Shown in pieces: positions 1-7,621 of a DNA stretch of 64,000 nt. The stretch comes from Gallionellaceae bacterium. Its GTDB lineage: Bacteria > Pseudomonadota > Gammaproteobacteria > Burkholderiales > Gallionellaceae. The position numbers were made by a program, and so were the translations under genes. Location of the stretch: positions 62,001 to 126,000 of the forward strand of contig VBWD01000002.1 of the NCBI GenBank assembly GCA_006218055.1, read 5' to 3'. The notes below the pieces were generated by a model. That model searched no databases, was not told the origin of the DNA, and was given only the letters and a program-made list of their open reading frames with translations. Each line of letters starts with the position of its first letter. The stretch's first letter is position 1.

Positions 1-60
1 CAATGTCACCTTGCTGTCCTCGACTACAAGTATCTTGAGAGTTTGAGTGTTGTTTTTCAT
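1..60 (-). CDS. Response regulator receiver protein, N-terminus only (cut by window edge)
   Basis: The minus-strand reading frame opens with ATG at base 60 and runs off the window. Its 20 visible residues contain LVVEDS, the first beta strand and acidic pair typical of CheY-like receiver domains. It starts 49 bases after the stop of the GGDEF/EAL gene, so it is probably the third gene of the same operon. Output domain and length cannot be seen. Confidence 0.7.
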   Translation of the reverse strand, partial: MKNNTQTLKILVVEDSKVTL

Positions 61-109
61 ATCAAGTGGATTTCATTATCGTTCCGATTATAAGCTGAGC
101 TTGATTGAC

Positions 110-3100
110 TCAAGTGATCTTCCAATGCTTCACCAACACCTCAAAGTCATCTATCGGGATGGGCCTACTGAACAGATATCCTTGGAACATGTCGCACCCG
201 CGCTCGATCAATGACGGCAACTGGTCTTCTGTCTCCACGCCTTCCGCAATGACATCGAATCCGAAATTGCGTGCCAGGTCGGAGATTGTCTGCACCATCA
301 CCGCATCGCCCGGGTCGGTGAGAATATCGCGCACGAAGGATTGGTCTATCTTCAACTGATCGATAGGCAGGCGCTTGATATATTGCAATGATGAATAACC
401 CGTGCCGAAATCGTCCATCGAGAAGCGAACGCCTGATTGTTTCAGCACGTTCATCTTTTCAGTCGCCTCATCGATATCCTCGAGCACGAGGTTCTCGGTC
501 AACTCCAACTCCAACCTGCGGGGGTCAGCGCCCGTGCTTTGCAAGATAGCCTTGACCTGCTCGACGAAGAACTTCTGATGGAATTGCACCGGGCTGATGT
601 TCACCGCAAGATGCATCTTGCAAAGAACAGGGTCGTTCTCCCACAACTTGAGCTGTTTACATGCGCTCTCCAGCACCCAATGCCCGATCGGCAAGATCAA
701 CTTGGTCTGCTCGGCAATCGGGATGAATTGGGCTGGCGAGATTGAACCTAAAAGAGGACTGTTCCAACGCAACAAGACTTCTGCGCCGAGCAGGTCCATG
801 GCTTCGTTGGTCTGGAGTTGGAAGTTGAGTTTCAACTCACCCTTGTCCAAAGCCTCTCGCAATGCTCCCTCCATAAGGGTGCGTGACTCCAGCGCCGCCT
901 GCATCGCAGGCTCGAAAAATCTCACCATATTGCGCCCACCATCCTTGGCGCGATACATGGCCATATCCGCTTGTTTCAAGAGTTCTTCCGAATTGGTGTC
1001 GTCGCCCTTGAACAGGACCACACCGATACTAGGAGTACTGAGATGCACCGAGTGTTCTAGATGGTAAGGTTGCGAAAGGGAATCTCTGATCTTTTCTGCA
1101 ACATGGCCTGCTTGTAACGCTGCTTCTTCGCTTTGCTGACTCAACCCCTCCAGCAAGACCACGAACTCATCCCCGCCAAACCGAGCTACGCTGTCGGTCT
1201 CACGCACACACACGTTCATACGGTGCGCCACCTCTCGCAACATCATGTCTCCGTAATCATGACCGCGAGTGTCGTTCAATACCTTGAAGTGATCCAGATC
1301 TAGGAACATCAATGCACAGTAATGATCGCTGCGGCGACTCTGCCCAAGACTGAGTTGCAACCTATCCAGCAACAGGCGTCGATTGGGCAACTGGGTAAGT
1401 GTGTCGTAGAACGCCAGATTCCTGATCTCTTCTTCCGCGCGTTTACGCTCAGAAATGTCAACGAATACGGCAACGTAATGGGTCACCTCCCCCCTAAACT
1501 TGACTGCCGTGATGGTCAACCACTTGGGATAGACCGATCCGTCCTTGCGTTTGTCCAACACTTCGCCGGACCATCTTCCGTAGCCGATGATTTCAGCCCA
1601 CATCTTTCGATAGAACTCACTATCGTGCCTACCTGAACTGAGGATGCTAGGGTTCTTCCCGATGACATCTTTTTCCTGATAACCCGTGATCTGTGTGAAA
1701 GAAGTATTCACCTTGATGATGCGATTATTCCGATCAGTCACTAGCATGGCTTCTTGTGTTTCAAACGCCACTGCCGCGATTCGCGCTTGTTCCGCCAACT
1801 CCTCGCGCTCGGTCACGTCCTGCACGGTACCGATAGAACGCAAGGGCTTGCCAGACTCATCAAAACTCGAACTGCATCTTTCTTCCACCCACTTGATTCG
1901 GCCATCCTCCATCAATAAACGATGGGTGATCTGATACGACTTCTTATCCTCCAAAGAATTGCTATAGGCCGCATTCACCTTATCGCGATCGTCCGGATGG
2001 ATCACATTCAGGAATGCTTCATATGAAGCATCGAATTTTTTGGGATCGATCTCAAAAAGATGGAATATCTCATCAGACCAGACCAACTTTCCTGAAACCA
2101 GATTAAGGTCCCAACTACCAAAGTGCCCGATCTTCTGTGCTTCATTCAGCCGATCCTGTTCAAGCTGGAGTGCCAACTCGGCATGTTTGCGTTGCGTGAT
2201 GTCTCGTATGAACACATAGAACTCGTGTTTGTCCTTCCAATAGGTCGCGGAGACTTCCACGTCAAATATGCTTCCGTCCTTACGGCGATGCAAAGATTCG
2301 AACTTGTCCGTACCGTGAGCGCGCACATATTCCATGTGCGCTCTGACTTCAGAGATAGATTTTTCTTTCGCCTCCAACTGGGGAATGCGCATCTGCAACA
2401 GCTCTTCACGGCTATAGCCGGTCATCTTGCAGTAGGCGTCGTTGACTTCTTTCAAACAACCCTCGCCATTCACTTTCCAATAACCCTCCTGCGCTGTATA
2501 CAAGACTCGCTTCTGGTCAAGAATCGCCTGCTCGTTAAGTTCGATACTCTGCCCGATTTGTACAGCCATCTTGTCAAAACTCCGCCCCAGCTCGGCGAGT
2601 TCATCATTCCCTTCCATGTTCGTTTTCGCCGAATAGTCCCCGGCTGCGATGCTTCCCGCCACCGTAGAAAGAGCAGCAACACGCCTACTCACCAAACGAT
2701 GCAGGACATAGGCGATCAACAAAGCAGAGATGCTAGCGATCAAGGCAAAGATCAATGATTGGACCAACGACTTTCGACTCGCCTCCTTCAATTGCTGGCT
2801 GATGTCGACTTCGACGTACAACAGTCCCATTCTCTTTTCCAGACCACCTCGGGTGTATGACACGATCAAGGGGTAGTAACCCTGAAGTACGGAAGTCTGG
2901 TTCGCATTGAAAGCGAGTTTGCTCACCCCGTTTTGCAACACAAGGGAAGCATCGGCATCGGAGTAGCGAGAGTGTGCCGATGCAGCTCCTCCCTTCCAAG
3001 CGAATCGATTTGACAACATCACCTTGCCCTGCCCATCCACCAAGATCAAGGCTATAACATCAGGCCGCATGGCCGTAAGTGACAGACTCAACTGCGCCTC

Positions 3101-3295
3101 TTCTTCGTCGCCGGCGGTCAACCTGTTGTAAAGGATGTTCTGCAATTGAGATATGGCCAACCCAATCTCACGCAGCTCCAACTGTTCGATGTGGCTCTTG
3201 TTCTCACGCAACTCTTGCAGATAGATAAGTGTAGAGCTGATGGCTGTGAAGATCATCAGGATCAGCGGAATCAGGATCGAGAGTCTCTTGTTCAT
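110..3295 (-). CDS. Membrane-bound GGDEF/EAL protein with HAMP and PAS domains (c-di-GMP turnover)
   Basis: About 1061 residues. In order: a membrane segment near residues 8-28, a periplasmic region to about 180, a second membrane segment near 183-203, HAMP (about 205-257), three PAS/PAC modules (about 265-635), GGDEF (about 645-810) and EAL (about 820-1060). The cyclase motif GGDEF is intact, with an inhibitory RETD site five residues before it. The phosphodiesterase domain reads EVL instead of EAL but keeps ELTE, DDFGTGYSSL, LKID and AEGVET, so both activities are plausible. A GTG at 3301 could also start it, but the ATG at 3295 is preferred. It follows the binding-protein gene by 10 bases, which suggests that the periplasmic partner feeds this sensor. 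Confidence 0.93.
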   Translation of the reverse strand: MNKRLSILIPLILMIFTAISSTLIYLQELRENKSHIEQLELREIGLAISQLQNILYNRLTAGDEEEAQLSLSLTAMRPDVIALILVDGQGKVMLSNRFAWKGGAASAHSRYSDADASLVLQNGVSKLAFNANQTSVLQGYYPLIVSYTRGGLEKRMGLLYVEVDISQQLKEASRKSLVQSLIFALIASISALLIAYVLHRLVSRRVAALSTVAGSIAAGDYSAKTNMEGNDELAELGRSFDKMAVQIGQSIELNEQAILDQKRVLYTAQEGYWKVNGEGCLKEVNDAYCKMTGYSREELLQMRIPQLEAKEKSISEVRAHMEYVRAHGTDKFESLHRRKDGSIFDVEVSATYWKDKHEFYVFIRDITQRKHAELALQLEQDRLNEAQKIGHFGSWDLNLVSGKLVWSDEIFHLFEIDPKKFDASYEAFLNVIHPDDRDKVNAAYSNSLEDKKSYQITHRLLMEDGRIKWVEERCSSSFDESGKPLRSIGTVQDVTEREELAEQARIAAVAFETQEAMLVTDRNNRIIKVNTSFTQITGYQEKDVIGKNPSILSSGRHDSEFYRKMWAEIIGYGRWSGEVLDKRKDGSVYPKWLTITAVKFRGEVTHYVAVFVDISERKRAEEEIRNLAFYDTLTQLPNRRLLLDRLQLSLGQSRRSDHYCALMFLDLDHFKVLNDTRGHDYGDMMLREVAHRMNVCVRETDSVARFGGDEFVVLLEGLSQQSEEAALQAGHVAEKIRDSLSQPYHLEHSVHLSTPSIGVVLFKGDDTNSEELLKQADMAMYRAKDGGRNMVRFFEPAMQAALESRTLMEGALREALDKGELKLNFQLQTNEAMDLLGAEVLLRWNSPLLGSISPAQFIPIAEQTKLILPIGHWVLESACKQLKLWENDPVLCKMHLAVNISPVQFHQKFFVEQVKAILQSTGADPRRLELELTENLVLEDIDEATEKMNVLKQSGVRFSMDDFGTGYSSLQYIKRLPIDQLKIDQSFVRDILTDPGDAVMVQTISDLARNFGFDVIAEGVETEDQLPSLIERGCDMFQGYLFSRPIPIDDFEVLVKHWKIT

Positions 3296-3305
3296 ACCCA
3301 CGCTC

Positions 3306-4289
3306 TCAATCGCCGATGCACGATTTTAGATTTGGATCCAGGCCGAGATGAAGAGCGATTTGATGGGTGAGTTGCCCCTCCCTGATCATCACGTCATTCA
3401 GCAACTTCCCTGCCTTAAGGATCTCTGGTCGATTACCCGAGATCAACGTCAGGTTCTCCTGCAACTCCGGGGTCTTGATCCCCTTGAGCATCTCTTCATA
3501 CTCTTTCGGCGTTACATCAAGTCGTTTGCTGACGATGACCGCCGCTTCGGCCGGAGATTGCTTCATGTACGCCAAGGTGCGGAACCATTGCTTTGCGACG
3601 TCACAGACCTCTTTATGCCGGTTGAGGTAGATATCCTCGTGCACGACCATCAGGTCGAATATCTCGTTCGGGATATCGCTGCTATCGAAGATGGCGTGAG
3701 CCCCCAACTGCGTCAATTTGGTCTTCATCGGATCGAAAGTGATGAAAGCATCGGCCTTCCCTTGCCGATACATCTCCTCGTGCTTGTTTTCAGAAACAGG
3801 CAATATCTGCACGTCTTCTCGCTTCAGATTGGCAGCGGTGAGCAGACGGCTCAACATGTACACGCCCAGCGGGATGTTCTCTATCGCGATGCGCTTGCCT
3901 TTGAGGTCTGATAACTTTTTGATTTTGGGAGATGCCATCACCGCATCCGCACCGTTAGAACCATCCAACACCATCAGGACACGCAACTTGACTCCGCCAT
4001 GCATGAGTTCTAGCACCTCATCCAGCGTCAGGGTCGCCATATCGGCCGAGCCATTCCTGAATGACTCCAAGGTGATGTCAGAAGATGGCAATTCGTAGAT
4101 GGTGGCTTTAGATGGAGGGAGATAACCTATCTCTCGGGCAAGGTAGATGGGTTCATAACCCGGCCAAGGGCTACTTGCGATGCGCAGGGGCTCACTCGGT
4201 CTTTCGGAGCAAGAAGCCAACATCAATAGAGACACACACGCGAACACCACACGCCAACGTGGGTGACCCGTTCGGAAACTGCGCTTCAT
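3306..4289 (-). CDS. Orphan periplasmic substrate-binding lipoprotein, NitT/TauT (NMT1-like) family
   Basis: 327 residues with a lipoprotein signal; the lipobox is LASC at about residues 24-27. The mature part begins IASSPWPGYEPIYLAREIGY, the usual opening of NMT1/SsuA-like binding proteins, and continues with a typical bilobal fold (LKGKRIAIE, ADAFITFDP). A strong GGAGG ribosome site precedes the ATG. No permease or ATPase gene lies next to it; the next gene is the GGDEF/EAL sensor, 10 bases away. A role as ligand receptor for that sensor is an inference from this arrangement. The ligand is unknown. Confidence 0.85.
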   Translation of the reverse strand: MKRSFRTGHPRWRVVFACVSLLMLASCSERPSEPLRIASSPWPGYEPIYLAREIGYLPPSKATIYELPSSDITLESFRNGSADMATLTLDEVLELMHGGVKLRVLMVLDGSNGADAVMASPKIKKLSDLKGKRIAIENIPLGVYMLSRLLTAANLKREDVQILPVSENKHEEMYRQGKADAFITFDPMKTKLTQLGAHAIFDSSDIPNEIFDLMVVHEDIYLNRHKEVCDVAKQWFRTLAYMKQSPAEAAVIVSKRLDVTPKEYEEMLKGIKTPELQENLTLISGNRPEILKAGKLLNDVMIREGQLTHQIALHLGLDPNLKSCIGD

Positions 4290-4370
4290 ACTTCCTCCAA
4301 ATACCTACGTCTTTACTAATTTTTATAATTTTTACTTACACAGCCCGATACGGAACTATCGGCAAACTAT

Positions 4371-4386
4371 CCCCTAAATTTAGGGG
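4371..4386. promoter_or_regulatory. Perfect 16-bp palindrome upstream of the binding-protein gene
   Basis: CCCCTAAATTTAGGGG is its own reverse complement and lies about 80 bases before the start of the binding-protein operon. The position and symmetry fit an operator for a dimeric regulator such as a LuxR-type response regulator. It has no U-tract and is also just after the uracil-DNA glycosylase gene, so a role in the 3' end of that transcript is possible. The binding factor is not known. Confidence 0.4.
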
Positions 4387-4399
4387 TATCTTGAAATTC

Positions 4400-5131
4400 T
4401 TATTGCACTTGCTTAACCGCCATACAAAGGTCTTGCCAAGCCTTAGCCTTCTCAGCGGGACTGCGCAACAGGTAAGCCGGATGATATGTAACAAGCAACG
4501 GCGTACCGTCGAAATCGTGCAGCGCGCCCCGCAGCGAACCCAATGTCGCATCTTTGCCCAGCAAGGATGTCGCTGCCGTCTTGCCTAATGCCACGATGAG
4601 CTTAGGCTTGATGAGTGCGATCTGTTGCTTCAGATACGGCAAGCAAGTAGCCACCTCTTCGGCATTGGGTGTGCGATTCTCAGGTGGACGACATTTGACG
4701 ATGTTGGCGATGTACACATTGTCGCCACGTTTTAGCTTGATGGATGCCAGCATGTTGTCCAGCAACTTGCCCGCCTGCCCCACGAAGGGCTCACCGCGCT
4801 CATCCTCGTCCGCGCCAGGGCCTTCACCCACGAACAACCAATCCGCATGCTCATCGCCCACGCCGAACACGGTCTGCGTACAGCCTGCGCGCAGTTTGCA
4901 GGCGGTGCAATCTTTGACTTGTGCTTTGAGCTCACTCCAACCCGCTGCGGGTTCGATGTTCGTTTCGACATTCCGCACAGCTTCGACCGGTGCGATATTG
5001 ACGACAGGCTGAGCCTCGATCACTTGAGGCACTTCGACGGAGGGTTGATCGATTTGCGCAGGCCCATTCTTCCGCACCCACAAAGGGTACAGATTCATCT
5101 CGCGCAACACGTTCTCGTCTCTCAGGTTCAC
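4400..5131 (-). CDS. Uracil-DNA glycosylase, family 4 (iron-sulfur type)
   Basis: 243 residues if the GTG at 5131 is used; an internal ATG at 5098 is an alternative. The family motifs are clear: GEGPGADEDERGEPFVG (active site with conserved GEPFVG), VKCRPPENRTP, and HPAYLLR near the C-terminus. Four cysteines (CTAC pair, VKC, ATC) match the [4Fe-4S] ligands of family 4 enzymes, which remove uracil from DNA. The start overlaps the rimI stop by four bases (GTGA), indicating translational coupling. The first 70 or so residues are a low-conservation extension. Confidence 0.92.
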   Translation of the reverse strand: MNLRDENVLREMNLYPLWVRKNGPAQIDQPSVEVPQVIEAQPVVNIAPVEAVRNVETNIEPAAGWSELKAQVKDCTACKLRAGCTQTVFGVGDEHADWLFVGEGPGADEDERGEPFVGQAGKLLDNMLASIKLKRGDNVYIANIVKCRPPENRTPNAEEVATCLPYLKQQIALIKPKLIVALGKTAATSLLGKDATLGSLRGALHDFDGTPLLVTYHPAYLLRSPAEKAKAWQDLCMAVKQVQ

Positions 5132-5565
5132 AGCCCTTTTCCCATCAATATCGCGTCTTCACGCCCGTTCGCTGCAGGATAGTAATCGCGGCGCAAGCCG
5201 ATCTGCTCGAACCCGCTCGCACGGTAAAGCGCGATGGCGGGCTGATTCGAAGCTCGCACCTCCAGCACCATGCGCCGCATGCTCTCATGCCGTGCCAAAG
5301 ACAGCATGGCTTCCAACAGCTTGCGGCCGATGCCCTTGCGCTGATGCGCCTTGTCGATGGCGATATCCAGCAACTCCGCCTCATCCACCGCCAGCAGCAT
5401 CACGGCATATCCCATCATCACGCCGGCAGATTCGAACACCTTACACTGATATCTGCTGCGCAGGGCATCGCTGAAATTCCCCAACGTCCACGGATGCCCA
5501 TGCACCTCGCGCTCGATGCGCAACACGGCATCCAGATCGGCTTCGATCATCTCGCGCAATATCAT
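5128..5565 (-). CDS. rimI: Ribosomal protein alanine N-acetyltransferase RimI
   Basis: 145-residue GNAT acetyltransferase. The acetyl-CoA binding segment reads QRKGIGRKLL and is followed by EVRASNQPAIALYRASGF, the signature of RimI, which acetylates the N-terminus of ribosomal protein S18. Its start overlaps the tsaB stop (ATGA) and its stop overlaps the glycosylase start, so tsaB-rimI-glycosylase is one transcription unit. The tsaB-rimI pairing is common in Proteobacteria. Confidence 0.93.
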   Translation of the reverse strand: MILREMIEADLDAVLRIEREVHGHPWTLGNFSDALRSRYQCKVFESAGVMMGYAVMLLAVDEAELLDIAIDKAHQRKGIGRKLLEAMLSLARHESMRRMVLEVRASNQPAIALYRASGFEQIGLRRDYYPAANGREDAILMGKGL

Positions 5566-6269
5566 TTTGCAGGTCGCTCGCTGGTCTTCAACGCCACCTT
5601 GTCGCGCAGATAGAGCGGCAACGCCAACGCTGCATCCACCGCATTGCCCTTGACGAACTCACGCGCACCGATGCGCGCAACTGCCGAGGCTTGTGGCACC
5701 GCCTTCTCATCCACGCCATTTATCTGTGCACCATAGCGCGCCTTTAGCCCCTCTCCCGCCGGGAGAGGGGTTGGGGTGAGGGAACCCACTAAAAACCCAC
5801 TCCCAACCCCGAACCATCCCTCACCGCTCAACGCAGGTGCATCTTCCGCCTTGCACAAACACGGTTCAATGACCGCCAACCACTCGCCATCCCGTTTCTC
5901 ATACGCCGCCAGATACAGCTCGCTCATGCGTGCATCCAGCGCCGCGATGACTTTGTCTTTACCCGATGCCTCGGCCAACGCTTCCAAAGTGCATACGCCG
6001 ACCACCTCCACATCCGCCCCCAGCGCCAATCCTTGCGTCACACCACAGGCGATGCGCACACCGGTGAATGAACCAGGGCCTTTACCGAAGGCGATGCCAT
6101 CGACCTGTTTGACTTTGATGCCTGCTTCCTTGAGCAAAGTATCCAGCATCCCCATCAACACCTCGGAATGCTTCTGCCCCACCAATTCGCAACGCTCGCT
6201 CACGACTCCGTCTTGCCACAAGGCGACGGAGCAGTATTCGGTGGAGGTCTCTATAGCGAGGAGGCGCAT
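5562..6269 (-). CDS. tsaB: tRNA threonylcarbamoyladenosine biosynthesis protein TsaB, with an in-frame repeat insertion
   Basis: 235 residues. The start MRLLAIETSTEYCSVAL and the FGKGPGSFTGVRIA motif identify TsaB, the non-catalytic partner of TsaD in making t6A37 on ANN-decoding tRNAs. Around residues 160-175 the protein contains LTPTPLPAGEG, encoded by a copy of the palindromic repeat found elsewhere in this window (5743-5790). The frame stays open and the flanking sequence is normal, so the insertion is probably tolerated in a surface loop. Confidence 0.93.
   Translation of the reverse strand: MRLLAIETSTEYCSVALWQDGVVSERCELVGQKHSEVLMGMLDTLLKEAGIKVKQVDGIAFGKGPGSFTGVRIACGVTQGLALGADVEVVGVCTLEALAEASGKDKVIAALDARMSELYLAAYEKRDGEWLAVIEPCLCKAEDAPALSGEGWFGVGSGFLVGSLTPTPLPAGEGLKARYGAQINGVDEKAVPQASAVARIGAREFVKGNAVDAALALPLYLRDKVALKTSERPAK
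5743..5790. repeat. Palindromic repeat family A, copy inside tsaB
   Basis: The core is CCCCTCTCCCgccGGGAGAGGGG followed by TTGGGGTGAGGGAAC. The same CTCTCCC/GGGAGAG stem with a flanking GGGTGAGGG segment recurs in mfd and between ychJ and the kinase gene, with a related form in mutM. In this frame it encodes LTPTPLPAGEG. Confidence 0.8.
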
Positions 6270-6283
6270 CAGATGTTGTCGGC

Positions 6284-6772
6284 TCAGCCGACTGTTTCCA
6301 CATGCACCAACAACAACGCCACCGCCTGCGCCGCGATACCTTCGCCACGACCGGTGTAGCCCAGTTGTTCAGTGGTGGTAGCTTTCACGTTCACGCAGTT
6401 CTGCGCGATGCCGAGGTCGGCCGCTATGTTGGCGACCATGGAGGGGATGTGCGGCGCCATCTTGGGCGCTTGCGCGATGATGGTGGCATCCACGTTGCCG
6501 ACGCGATAGCCCACCGACTCGATCTTGCGCGCCACGTCACGCAGCAGGATGCGGCTGTCGATGTCTTTGAACTTGGCATCGGTATCGGCGAAATGTTTGC
6601 CGATATCGCCCAGTGCCGCCGCACCCAACAGTGCGTCGCAGATGGCATGCAGCAAAACATCCGCATCGGAATGTCCGAGCAGGCCCCTGCTATGCGGAAT
6701 ATCCACTCCGCCGATGATGAGCTTGCGCCCTTCCACCATTTGATGAACGTCGAAACCTTGTCCGATACGCAT
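6284..6772 (-). CDS. ispF: 2-C-methyl-D-erythritol 2,4-cyclodiphosphate synthase
   Basis: 162 residues. The start at 6772 is chosen because [11 protein letters not shown] is the normal N-terminus and a GAGGAT ribosome site precedes it. The metal ligands in DVH, the [12 protein letters not shown] segment and the C-terminal [17 protein letters not shown] are all present. It catalyses the fifth step of the MEP isoprenoid pathway, forming the cyclic diphosphate. It lies downstream of ispD, the usual pairing, although a repeat now separates the two genes. tsaB follows 14 bases later. Confidence 0.95.
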   Translation of the reverse strand: MRIGQGFDVHQMVEGRKLIIGGVDIPHSRGLLGHSDADVLLHAICDALLGAAALGDIGKHFADTDAKFKDIDSRILLRDVARKIESVGYRVGNVDATIIAQAPKMAPHIPSMVANIAADLGIAQNCVNVKATTTEQLGYTGRGEGIAAQAVALLLVHVETVG

Positions 6773-6799
6773 ATATCCTCTCAATCTAAAACCCAAACA

Positions 6800-6870
6800 A
6801 GCCACAGAGTACACAGAGACCACAGAGAAAACCGCCGACCTTCTCTGTGTGCTCTGTGATCTCTGTGGCT
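6800..6870. repeat. Palindromic repeat family B (CACAGAG type) between ispD and ispF
   Basis: Two arms of about 30 bases, GCCACAGAGTACACAGAG and its near complement ending CTCTGTGGC, flank a short spacer and can form a long hairpin in the ispD-ispF transcript. A more degenerate copy lies between hisI and hisF (50803-50880). Its right arm reaches the last two bases of ispD. Confidence 0.75.
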
Positions 6871-7552
6871 AAATGTTTTTACCCTTCAACAACAACTCCG
6901 CCAACACGATGTCCTGCGGGTAAGTGACCTTGAAGTTGCTGCTATCACTCGCCACCAGTTTGGGCTGTAGCCCCAGCGCTTCGATGGCGGAGGCCTCGTC
7001 GGTGACCGTCTTACATTGCTGCAACGCCTGTGCCAACAATCCGGCATGGAACATCTGCGGCGTCTGCGCTTGCCACAGTCCTTCGCGCGGTTCGGTATGC
7101 GCGATGCGTTGTTTCGAATCGCCGCGTTTCAAAGTATCCGCCACCGGCACGGCCAAGATGCCGCCCACGGGATCGTCACGCAGCTCGGCGATCATACGTG
7201 ACAGCAAGTGTGCGCTCAGGCAGGGACGCGCCGCATCGTGTACCAACACCCAATCATCCGGCTCCAGTTCGGAGGCCAGTAGACCGTTCGCCACGCTCTC
7301 GGCACGCGTCGCACCGCCGCAGTAGAGTGGCTCCAACTTGCCCGCGCAATGCGACCAGTCATAGCGCGCGAAATATTCGTCATCGGGAGCCAGCACCACG
7401 AACACGGTCTTGATGTTGGGATTGGCGCACAGCGCGGAAAGCGCGTGCCAGATCATGGGGCGGCCGGCCAGATCGAGATATTGCTTGGGCAACTCGCTGC
7501 CCATGCGGGCGCCGAAACCGGCGGCGGGGACTAATGCGTGGAATTCAGACAT
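6869..7552 (-). CDS. ispD: 2-C-methyl-D-erythritol 4-phosphate cytidylyltransferase
   Basis: 227 residues. The nucleotide-binding start reads [18 protein letters not shown], and VHDAARPC and the late [12 protein letters not shown] segment are the family signatures. It transfers CMP to MEP in the non-mevalonate isoprenoid pathway. It is transcribed away from mfd and toward ispF. Lengths and motifs are normal. Confidence 0.95.
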   Translation of the reverse strand: MSEFHALVPAAGFGARMGSELPKQYLDLAGRPMIWHALSALCANPNIKTVFVVLAPDDEYFARYDWSHCAGKLEPLYCGGATRAESVANGLLASELEPDDWVLVHDAARPCLSAHLLSRMIAELRDDPVGGILAVPVADTLKRGDSKQRIAHTEPREGLWQAQTPQMFHAGLLAQALQQCKTVTDEASAIEALGLQPKLVASDSSNFKVTYPQDIVLAELLLKGKNI

Positions 7553-7589
7553 GGTCGAATTGTAAAACAGGAGCGTAGCCCGCGTGGCT

Positions 7590-7595
7590 TATAAT
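7590..7595 (+). promoter_or_regulatory. Possible -10 box for mfd
   Basis: A perfect TATAAT lies 27 bases before the chosen mfd ATG in the short gap between divergent ispD and mfd. No convincing -35 box at 16-18 bases spacing is visible, so this is a weak prediction. Confidence 0.35.
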
Positions 7596-7621
7596 GCGCG
7601 CCTTTGTTTCAGGCCGTTCTC

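Noticed and set aside
597-1067. Plus-strand frame of 156 codons opposite the GGDEF/EAL gene
   Set aside because: It shows no family pattern, and the opposite strand encodes clear GGDEF and EAL motifs.
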